Shown here: positions 24,901-36,900 of the stretch, one piece after another
How positions within the stretch are numbered: position 1 is the stretch's first letter
Layout: each line of letters starts with the position of its first letter
From: Chamaelirium japonicum
Taxonomy: Eukaryota > Streptophyta > Magnoliopsida > Liliales > Melanthiaceae
Length of the DNA stretch: 64,000 nucleotides
Assembly (NCBI GenBank): GCA_947650365.1
Contig: OX393553.1
Location: 70,231,463-70,295,462 of the forward strand
Reading direction: 5' to 3'
The notes under the pieces: generated by a model
Database searches by the model: none
The model's input: only the letters and a program-made list of their open reading frames with translations
What the model was told of the DNA's origin: nothing
Program-made: the position numbers and the translations under genes

Positions 24901-27900
24901 GCTGGACAACTGACGGTCAAGATTAGACTCGAACAGATGGCCGGAAGGGTATAACTTAAAAGAATCACTGATGCTGTGACATATGGGAATTATTGGGCTT
25001 AAAAGAGTCCCAAAGACCCCGGATTCATTGAGACACACCTGTTTAAAGTCGCCACCTCATTTCCTTCGCATAACCCCGCTGATGCAGGATGCCGTCTGAC
25101 CTCGCCGTGCCACCACCCCGACGGTAGCTGGATGCATCCACCAAGAAAATTCGGAGCTATTATGATGGGATAATCTAGATATGGTAGTTAGATCTGAGTT
25201 TTAATTTCGAATAATTGTAATCCTGATTTATAAGGGATAGGCATTATATGTATTGATGGTCGTTTGGTTATGTAAGGAGATCTAATCTCCCAATGTAAGG
25301 CAGTGAATGAATGAAGAAAATCAAACTTTTATTTGGAGCATGCGACAGGTTTTCCCCTTCCCTTCCTTTGTTTTCCCTGCCTTGGATTCCCCCCCCCCCC
25401 CTCTCTTTCCCTGTGTTAGGAGAATACTCAAAGGCCAACTTGACCTGCAGCTAAGGTTCAAAATTTTCATTTCGGTCAATATTTTGACCCCTCTGGATAT
25501 GGAAATATTTCGTGGAAATATTATGACAGTGTGGAAATATTGTGATTTTATAGAAATAGTGAAAATATTGATTTTTTAATCGAATTTTTCAGTGAATCTC
25601 TGCATAGTCATAAACCAAGTATATATACACAATTTGGAACACTCAGATAACATTTACTCTATCTACGGGTGTAGAGCATCACAAAGCATGTATTCTGCAT
25701 TTGAGTCTGTGAGTCTTGTGCAGTCTTGTTTGGTCCTGTTTTGATCTATGTTTTTAAAATGGTTTTTAACCTTTTTCGTGGATAAAAATGTTTCCAAAAT
25801 AAAGATTAGTTGATTGTTAAAATAATGCTTCGAACGATTTTAAAAACGGACTTAAAACAAGAAAGTTGTGCAAGTTTGAAATCGTGCAAAAATTATGCTG
25901 AAATACAAAACACTGGTTTTTTTTCGAAGTCTGAAAAAATGAGTTTTTATAAAGAAAAGTTTTTATACATTCAAAATTTTTTTTGACGGACCATGGTTTT
26001 CTAGATGTACTTGTAGTTCTACATCTTGTGGAATTTTTTGAGCTAAAAATGAGTTGATTTAACCACTTTTCTCAACATACAAATTTTATGAAAAACCGAA
26101 AAAACTGTTTTCTCCTACTAAAACTGAAAACCTACTTATTGATTCACTTGGTTTTTGATTTTTTTGATATTTTTATTGAAATCAAACCGGGGGGGGGGGG
26201 GGGTATTTGCTTATTTACATATAATAACTTAAAGTAAATAGATATGTAAATAAGCTGCTGAGAACGAAACCCCCAGTCCCCTTTTATAACTAGTTAGTCC
26301 CAATATTTCAGTGCCAAAATCCCGAAATATCTCAAAATTTCCCAAAATATCTCGAAATTTTCACGAAATATGGCGATATTTCGTGCCAACAAATATATCG
26401 TGCGAAATATTGCGATATTATTGTGATTTCCATTTCGTTCGATATCGCAGTAGGAATTTCGTGCTGAGGTATGAGAAAATTGAGTTATTTCGCGATATTT
26501 CGTGAGATTTTGTACCTTGCCCTCAGCCACACCCGGCCTCCGACCCTACTTGTCTGTGAATCGACTACTTGCCGCCTCCCCGAGCACCCTCAGTCACCGG
26601 CCAAATAGCACCGTGCTTTCGGGTCCGATCCAGCCCGCCCCGATTGCTCGACCTGCCTGTTGACCAGCCAGATCCTTACCATTGCGAACCGCCCAACTGC
26701 CCCTCCCTTCCCTGTTCATACAAAAGATGAAAGAGAGAGTCACGAGACCCCTCTCTTGTCCTCTTGTGTTTGGTGTGACTGAGCAAGGATAAAAGCCCAT
26801 TTTTCCCCTCTGATGTTGATTTAAGACCATGAAATATTGTCCTTTGTGATGTTGGCCCATACTTGGCTATAACAAAGAGGTACAAAAGACCAGAGACTTG
26901 TCCTTTTCTGTGCTTTGGGTAATGCGTTCACATAATTGAGGTGCTATGAGGTTTCTCCTCCTTGACATCTGAAAGAGGCTCTTGTGCACTTGATTATTAA
27001 AGGCAACCCCAATTGTGATCAAGGCTTCTGAGGGCATTCGATATTGCATCGCGTAACTACTCTAGTGCCAACCCTGTGACCCTACCCTCAGGTAAACTCG
27101 CTCCTGACTTCGAAATAGGCAAATCCTTTTTAATTGGTTATTCAATTCGGCCTACCTTATTATTAACATTGAGCAGTAGATTCAATTTATCTTTTTAAAA
27201 CTGAGCATGCTGGTTTGCATAGGGATCCTAAACACTGTATGAACCTGTGCGTTGGATAATAAATATGTTGTGCCTGTTTTAACTCTTGAAATCCATTAAG
27301 TGCAAAATAGATTATTGATTAAGGTCAAGTATTTCCTGTCCAATTTGGAGGTCCTCACCTCCGACGATCCCCGGTTTCATAATTAGGGAAAACCTGCATC
27401 GGGTCCTCATCTCCCGCGCCTCTCCCTATTGTCTGTGTGAGATCCTACAGGGACAGGATTTTAAATATCGAAGGTGAACCCACTCCCTTTAGGTGTATGG
27501 ACGTGATCTCTTACCTCCTTTCCCATCTTAGGCTAATTCCTTCACCTAAAAAAAAACTTAGGATATTTAGATTGAAGTTTATGAGAGAAAACCACATTGG
27601 GAGAGACATGTGCCCTCATATCATCTTCTTCCTCACCTCCTTAGACTATCATAGAGAGTGTGCCTTGGCTACGCGACTCTGAAGGATCCGATGCTTCAAA
27701 AAGGTTAGTATTGCTCTGCGAGAGGATCGTTAGCGACTCCTTGAATTTATGGCAGTGTTAAATCCAGACTTATCTTCTTTCTGCATCTATTTCTTTCTTA
27801 TTCTTCTTCTTTGCTGGAATTTACTGCAATAATCCAAAATCCACATATTTTACCACTTATTGATCGGAAGTCATTGTTGTCATGCCATGCTGCATTCATG

Positions 27901-30900
27901 ATAGATCAGTTCAGTAAGGGCACATATTTCTAGTAATATGAGATGCCTTGTACACTTAAGCCCTGTTTGGATAGGATTCTGATACTGGGATTCTAGGAGC
28001 CCGGAATCCCAACATCCGAAAAAAGGGCTCTGGAGCCTGGAGCCTCGATTTTGGGCTCTAGAAAAATGGCTCTCAGAAGTACATTTTTGGCTCTCCGCAG
28101 AAACACTTTTTGAGATCAAGTTGTATCCAAATAGGCTCTTTGTCTTTTTTTGGGATTATGGGCTTCCAGAATCCTAGAATCCTGGAATCGGAGCATATCC
28201 AAACAGGCCCTTATTTGGGAAGGTATACAAAGATGCAATTTGGTGTGACGTGAAACCCCTGGGTATTCATCATATAATCTTAGACTGAATGTGGTAGTAC
28301 GATCAAAAGATGACCCAAATGATGAAAAGAACAGTACCCTTCCTTAAGGATGGTTGTAAGATCAAGCTCGTTCCAAAAAGTGAGCCATTGAAACACCTTA
28401 GTCAAGATCAAAACCATAACGACTACTACTCCACGAGTGGCCAAGGGACAAGGAACGACGTCTCTTGTTTTTGTTGACCCAAACTTTCAAGGATGAACTG
28501 TGAGAGTCGTGACTTGTTGTATTCCTTGTAGACAAGGAAGAGGAAGTAGAGGAAATCTTAGGGGAACCAACATTCTACTTATGCCTTATTTACCCCTCCA
28601 AATCCTGGCTTGGCTACTCCAGAACAGAATGGTCATCCATGACGAACAAGTTCGAGATCTATTACATGCCTACCATGGTCTATTATCCGTGAATTAAGGA
28701 GATGGATACTTGGGAAACCATGGTAAATTACTTTGGGACACATTGAATTTGATTTGCTGCCAATTATTAACAAGATACATTCCATATTCCCCATCATGCA
28801 TAATTTCTATGGATGCACTTACTTCATTGCATGCACAAGTACTCCACATGTACTTCATGTTTTACCCATTTTGAAGTTCCACACAGGAATAGCATCATGT
28901 CATTCACCATGGATTTGCTTATACCATATCGTTCAGTTAAGGCCAAGCATCAAAGTACAATACCGTGCATATCACATTGAAATTGATGGACAAACAATTA
29001 TTATTACTTATAGTTTTGGGGATTTGTTGTAATACTTATCTAGGAAGACAAAAAAAAAGGACTTGATACTGCCACAAGCTGATACATTCCATATTATTAA
29101 CAGGATACATTCCATATTCCTCATCATGCATAATTTCTATGAATGCACTTACTTCATTGCATGCACAAGTACTCCACATGTACTTCATGTTTTACCCATT
29201 TTGAAGTTCCACACAGGAATAGCATCATGTCATTCACCATGGATTTGCTTATACATTATCGTTCAGTTAAGGCCAAGCATCAAAGTTCAATACCGTGCAT
29301 ATCACATTGAAATTGATGGACAAACAATTATTATTACTTATAGTTTTGGGGATTTGTTGTAATGCTTATCTAGGAAGACAAAAAAAAAGGACTTGATACT
29401 GCCACAAGCTGATACTGCATATAAGGAGTCACTAGATTGTAGTTATTTCAACATTCTGTCAGATGAAATGCAAACCAGTACATGCCATGTCAAAGTAGAA
29501 AAAGCTTTTTAACAACATATAGCAAGGAGAAAGTTCACTTGAAAGTTGGACAAGAATTACAGTACCATGAATGGAGTGACAAGAGAGAGGTTGCACACCT
29601 GGGATTATGGCGATGAAGATAATTTCCGCTGACCCAAGTGGCATCAGGGAACATCCGTTTAAGCAGTCCACCAGCAGTCTTCTTGCCATTTGTAGGAAGG
29701 GTGGCAGCAACAAAAATGTACTGCTTACTGCGCATATAAACTTTTCTTACCCTTCTCCAGTCCTTAACTACACTGTTGGTCACAACTTTGTTTTCTGTTT
29801 GATAAACTTCAGGATCATCCCCATCATCCGCTTCTTCCTCATGATTGCTAAGAAGCTCTAGCATTTTGTCATCTTCCAATTTGAAGTCAAAATTAGATTC
29901 ATCATCCACATCCATTGAGCTATCTTGTGAAGACCTTTCCATCTTAGACAATAGCTTTTCATCAAAGCGTAACATATGTATGAGACGGATAATTTGGTTT
30001 TGAAAACCTCCACAGAGAAGCATATCTGCTTCATCAAGCACCTGTGGTTAAAAAAATTCAATTGAAGTGCACATTTCGCTGAAGAGTCACAAAATACATT
30101 ATTCAAAGAAACATAATAGTGGAAAAGTACGTAACAGTACATACTTACAAATATTATGAATATGCCGGAGAAGACAAGTATTAAAGGAAATTATTATTTA
30201 AAATTTACCCTAAAGAATTGCTGCTGTAACTGGAACGATGTTAGGGAATATTTTCTAGCTTGGTATGACACTTTCATATGGAAAGGGACACGCAGTAGGA
30301 AGCTCTCTTTCAAATAAGCTTTGGAGGAAATTAGAGCAAAGCAAAGGAGGTTATCTTAGTAGATCTTAGCTTAGCATCAAGACAAAGAAAGATATTTTGG
30401 AAGGTCTTGACTCTTGATCGGGCATAAATATAGCATCCCAAAACATGGATTGGTTCTATGTAGAGCCTTATTGATAAATTGTCTACTCGAGATAGATTTA
30501 AGGAAAGGAGGTGTTCTCCTTAGTCCGCAGGTGTTATTTGTGTCAAAAAGAGGGAAGGTTGGAGCATTTTTTTTTTATCTGTGAACTTGGACGGTCGAGT
30601 TAGGGATGCATGATGACAAGTATTTGTGTTGCAGGATAGTCAAGGAGATACTGCTCTGACACCAAACAGGTAAGAGGCAAGAGAACAAGCTAAGGAAGAT
30701 AGGCAAAGCACACTACTGAAAGGAGCATCAAATCTTTATGAATCTAATTCATATCGGGATCTAGTTTGATCGAATTGGCAAGGATTCTAGAAATTGAATA
30801 TAGATTTAAGAAAGAAGTTTAATTCAAAATTAAGATTAGAAATAGAAAAGTAAAGAAGTTTGGTCGCAGGAATAGACTTTAGTTACTAAAATTTTCCATC

Positions 30901-33900
30901 GAGTTAGAGATGCATGATGACAAGTATTTGTGTTGCAGGATAATCAAGGAGATACATGATGCATGGTGACAAGTATTTGTGTTGCAGGATAATCAAGGAG
31001 ATACTGCTCTGACACCAAACAAGTGAAGAGGCAAGATAACAAGCTAAGAAAGATAGGCAAAGCACAACTACTGAAAGGAGCATCAAATCTTTCTGAATCT
31101 AATTCATATTGGGATCTAGTTTGATCCAAGGTTTTAAATGTCCTTTTCGGTGTCGGTTAGCAAAAAAAAGAAATTTTTTTATTTTTCGGTAATTTGTCAG
31201 TGGAAAATTTGTAAAATGGAAAGATAAATTTCGGTGGAAATATTTCATTTTTCGGTCAAATTTCGTTGTTTTTCGATAGAAATTTATCGTTTTACGGTCA
31301 GATTTCGATTTTGTTCGTTTGATATAAAAAAGATATAATATTTCAGTAAAACTTTAGGATAATCTTTCTGTGCATAAATATGCATATCTACTTATCTAGG
31401 ACTTTAGATTCAAATTTAAAATTTTAAACCAATTAATAATTTACAAAGTAGAATGCCATATAAAATCTCAAAGCCACTCAAAGTCGGAAACTAAAAGTAG
31501 AATCCATAACCATAAGATAAACAACAATTGTAGAATAGTTGTACAAACCAGTGTTTTAAAAAACTCGCCCCGGGGTACGCCCGGGGCGCGCCCCGGGGCG
31601 GGGCGGTCCTAAAACGCCCGGGGCGGCTCAATCTGGGGCTTTTTTCCTGTGGGGCTTACGCCCGAACCACTGGGGCTTACGCCCCGAACGCCCGGGTACG
31701 CCTTTTACGCCCCAATGGCCTGGGCTTACGCCCCACTGGAGTTTGTCTGCATAGTTGAAAAAAAATGATTTGATTGCTACCGTGTGATCTTTTATATGCG
31801 TCTTACTCTCTTGGATGACGATTATGACATTTTTTGAAACTAAAGTTGTTTTAAATTGGCTATATATCATGTATAGAATGATAGAATCTATGGAATATAA
31901 ACGTAGATAGTTTGAATTTTGGTTAAAAATTTAGAATTAGATCTTAAATGATGTTGAAAGACAATGATAAGTTCATTTTTATTATCATTTTGTATATATT
32001 TGTGATTTATCAACCAATTTTGTAGACTTAAATGCTTTGTTCGTTCTAAATAATTTTTATTTTGTTTGTTTTTAATCTATTTTCCCTATTTATATAATAT
32101 GTTTTATTTCTATATATTTTTTAAATTAAAAAATGAAAAATTCGTGGGGCTTACGCCCCGCCCCACATCAGGCAAAACGCCCCGCCTTACGCCCCCGCCT
32201 CTGAAAACACTGGTACAAACTACAAAGTACAAAGTACAAATATAGTACTAGAATGCTCAAGTTCCCTAAAAAATACAAGCATACAACTGCAAACTATTAA
32301 TACAAGCAAGCATACAATTTATACAATGCTACCAACCCAAAAATTTATATTTTATTCACAAAGAAAGAGCAACAGCTGGGAATCCCAGCTTTTCCACTGA
32401 AATCCACCGACAAACTGACAAATGTCGGTGATGACACCGACAAATAGCCCACCAAATGAAATAATTGCACAGTCACAGATTCTTTTCACCGACAGCACCG
32501 ACAAATCACCGACATTTGTCGACATCCACCAACAATGTCGACCGAAAAATTGTAATATTGACATTTTAGACTTTTTTATGTCGGAGCCTCCAAATACCGA
32601 CATATGTCAGTGATTTCGACCGACATTTGTCGAAATTTGATTCCATGGTTTGATAGGATTGTCAAGGATTCTAGAAGTTGAATATAGATTTAAGAATTAT
32701 AGATCTAGAGAAGTTTAATTCAAAATGAAGATTAGAAGTAGAAAAGTAAGGAAGTTTGGTTGCAGGAATAGACTTCAGTTTCTAAAATTTGGAAATCGAG
32801 AAGAATTAACTCTGAACTTGACCTGATAATCATGATTCTAGTTGAAAGACCTAAAATATCTAAGAAGAGTATAAAGGGAACTAAGAAACTATGATACATA
32901 ATTAACAAAAATGAGGGAAAAATATAAATTCTGCACTTAACAGAAGAAGAAATAAAGAGAGAACCACTAGAGGAGTCGGAAACTTTAGCGAATCAATTAA
33001 GTCGGAATCATACGTCCACGGAATCAGCAAGATGAAAGTAAGAACCAAGTGATACCTCAATGAGTCACAAAACTCACCACCTCTAAGCTTAGGACTAAAC
33101 AACTAGGATTACTCATGGAGTCATCAAAGCGAGAAGAAAACCGCAGCACCTCCTTGAACAAAGAGAAGAAATCTCCTAACTTAATTCATAAATCAACGGT
33201 AATCCGTAACTCTCCTTCATGTGTAGATATAGACTCCCAAATCAACCACAACCTCAATCTTAATCGATTTGAGACTTCTCTAACCTAATATGCTACTAAA
33301 TTAGAAACCTTTTAAGCACTTTCTACAAATATTACAATAAAATAAAGGGCAAATTACAAAAACGTCCCCTCAACTATACCTAATTTCATATTGGTCTCTC
33401 AACTTTTTTTGACAACTTGATCCCTGAACTATGCTCCGCCTTCATTTAGCCCCCTTTGTCAACTTTTATTCCAAAAATACACTTGTCTTAGTAAGCATAA
33501 GTTAAATATTCTAAAACAATTTTGAGTCTTATTTGAAATTTGATAAGGGTATTTTTTTTGAAGAACCCAGACCCTTAGATATTCGCCGCCTCAAAAAACC
33601 GGTCTGTAAGGAGAGGTCCAAGGCTGGTATATAAACGACCCATCACCTGCTCCCATTACCGATGTGGGACTAACCCGTGTGAGGCATGACCATCTCAACA
33701 CCCCCCCCCCTCACGCAGGACAAGCATGGCAAGGGCACAATTGGGAGGAGATCCCGGAGCGGGTCTGGCTCTGATACCATGTGAAAAACCCAGACCCTTG
33801 GTATCCACCGCCTCACAAAACCGGCTTGATGCAGATGGAGCATAGTTCAGGGATCAAATTGTTCAAAAAAAAAAGTTGAGGGACCAATATGAAATGTGGT

Positions 33901-36900
33901 CTATAGTTCAGAGGAGGTTTTTGTCATTTGCCCTTAAACAATTAATACAAATTAATTTAGACCATTTTAAACTCAAGGACTTCTTTAAAAAATCCTTCAT
34001 TAAATAGGAATAATTGTTTCTTTTTTAAAGAATCTTTGCCAAGTAGGCGGTAGGTTGCCCATATTAGGATTTGGATCTTGGACATTATTCCAATTCGGAT
34101 CACCCATGACAACTTGCCCGAGGATTGTTGGCTTGCAAAAAAAAATTGGAGAACTTTTTGTTGGTTTTATATTAAGGCCCCTTAATACCGAACAAGTCAG
34201 TAAAGATATCTTAATTAGTTAGATGCATGCAATATGGATGAAAAATATTTTTCTTGAGAAACGTGTGTGATTATGTATGCCACATGAATAAAATATTAAA
34301 GTTTACAAACAAGGCTGCAAGCATGCAAGATGATGTGTGTGCTATCATAGGAGATGAGTTGTGCTCTGATACCATTTGATGCATAATCGGTAGCGGGACA
34401 CAAAAACTAGTTACTTTAAGAACAAGTTTTGTTTTGCAAACAAGTTATGGCTTAAATTAAATAGCTAAATAGTAAATTTCAGCAAGTACCAAGCAACTAC
34501 GATCAGATTTTTATCAAGAAAAAGAGCCCTCTTAATCATGATAGATTGCATATAGTTAGGCAAATAAAGAAAGAATTCAACGAGATATAATTAATAACTT
34601 AGAACATCATTGCAAATAATAATTTCAGCAGCATAGGCTCATGCAAAGAACAAATAAAAGGCATAGATGATGATCCGACGATGTTTCGAAGAATCCAAGC
34701 ATGCCAAGCCGTGTAGGACATATGGACAATTATAGGATATATGGATCTATGATGTAAACGCGATCAAAAGCCCATGAAACCAATGAAGATGTGAACATCA
34801 TGGGAAATCATAGGCTCCAAACTATTTCAGAGTCGTTGCATAATTTGTGACTTTTACTGACTCCACATCATGTATCTATTCTCACTAGGACAATATAGAT
34901 GTTCTGTCGAATACATTCGATTTTACTTTATGCCTGAAAACTTTGCATCAATGGTTTGTTACATGCCTGCCCTATTTTGGATCTATGAAAGGTAGGTTAT
35001 GTATGTGCCCACTATATGCCAGTCTAATATTCATTAACAATTGCATATGGAAAAACTTTGATCGTAAACAATCATAAAAATCATCGAATAACATCAACAG
35101 TAGAATCAATCGGACAAGATCATCATTGCCAGTTGACAGTTTGTGAGATTTTAAAGAAATAATTACCACATATTTTATACATCGTAATAGATCAGCTTGG
35201 CGCTTTTTTTCTGGGTCAAATGCAAAGAGATAATTTAAAAGAGCAGCTGGAGTGGAAACGAGAACATCAGGCTGAGCAATAGGCCATCCCTGCAGTCAGG
35301 TGTTTGTTATCAGTGAGTACTATAATAACAAAAAAATAACATGAAAGGAAATTCAAGCTAAATAAGGTTAATTATCTGAATATCAAAGAAAAAAAAGTTG
35401 AAATCAGCTGATAAGATTATGGAACAGAAGAATTGATTTTAGTAAGCATACTATTAAGTATTAGCATGATTAAGGAAAACAAACAATTGGAGCAAATAGA
35501 TTTACCTGTCCCCCACACACAGCGGCAACTCTTAGTAGTGGTTCGCCAGAATCATTAAGTAAACATTTGGCCATTTGAACCACTTGGTCACAAAGCATCA
35601 CATTAGGGCAAAGGACCAGAGATATTGTGTGTAGCTCAGAGATCTCTTGAGTAACCTCATTTTCTTTACAATGGTCTGATATCGCACATAACTTGTCAAT
35701 CAATGGAACCAGGTAGCCATGTGTTTTACCACTACCTGTTTCTGCAGCAAGAATCACGTCATTCCCTTTAAGAATATGTGGAATACAAGCAGCCTGCAAT
35801 GCAAACATAAACCCGTTTATCCGTTAATCTCTTACACCCTAGTCACTGAACCAGTGATCCTTAAGCTAATAGAATACTGAGAATAGCAAGAAAATGACGA
35901 TGCAAAGCAGTCATTGTCACAAGGGTCGGCTACAGCACCGCTAAAGAAATTAGACATATCCAAGAAAGAAAATACAATGCCATTATATGCAAAAGATTTA
36001 ATACCAGTCTAAAAACTAAGAAATTAAAGACAACTTAGTATATGCTATATAATAGAAAGGAAGAAGGACAATACTCTAAATAAGCATGCAGTTGTCGTCA
36101 TTACAGGAGTTTGATATGCTAAAATTGTAGCTTACTAGACATAGATATTCAAAAGATACAGGGAAATAAATTATGACATTAGTCAAAATGAAATCATAAA
36201 CAATCTATGCCAAGTTAAATGTATCCAACAGTAATGCTGAAGTTCACATCTTCATCATGCAAGAATCATTACTTAAGAGTTAAGAACACATCTTGAAGAG
36301 AAGGTAAAGATAACTTCTTCAGAAAAGCCCTCTATATAGTCACAGTGTTACAAGCTCGTGTTCTTATGTAGGTGATGTGAAGTGATATAGCCCATTTTAT
36401 CTGCCTATTGACCTTTGTGGTCCATCATGGATTCATTTGCATCATACTTTCTCCTCAAGCTACATGGTACCAGACCATGGCTTTATCTTCTTTTGGCTCT
36501 ACATGGTAGTTTCAGAGACTTAACATGGAAGTGTGGCTCATCTTTTGCCAGTATCCTGCAATTGGTTGAAGCACCAAGTCTGCCTCTATGCCTCGGTGCC
36601 TTGGCATGAGTCCCTCACTATTCGACAGAGTCCAGTGACCAGTTTGACAGAAAGTGCTAAAGAAGCTGATGAGTTCTTACCAATCCGTTAAGGTCTAGCT
36701 CGAGATCTTTCTAGAACTTGGTCGCAAAATCAATGTCTTCAGCCCCATCTACTTCACAAGGGAGAATTCTAGAATTCTAATACTAGCCATTATCTCGGGT
36801 GAAACATGAGGATTTGTAGTATTAGGGATCAAGACCCCTTCCAACGTTCCTAAGTTAGAATTATACATATTTGTATGTGCATTGTATAGGTTTGGGGTGT

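Noticed and set aside
28733-29362. Two nearly identical 99-aa open frames
   Set aside because: They are copies of a 330-bp intronic tandem repeat and match no family.
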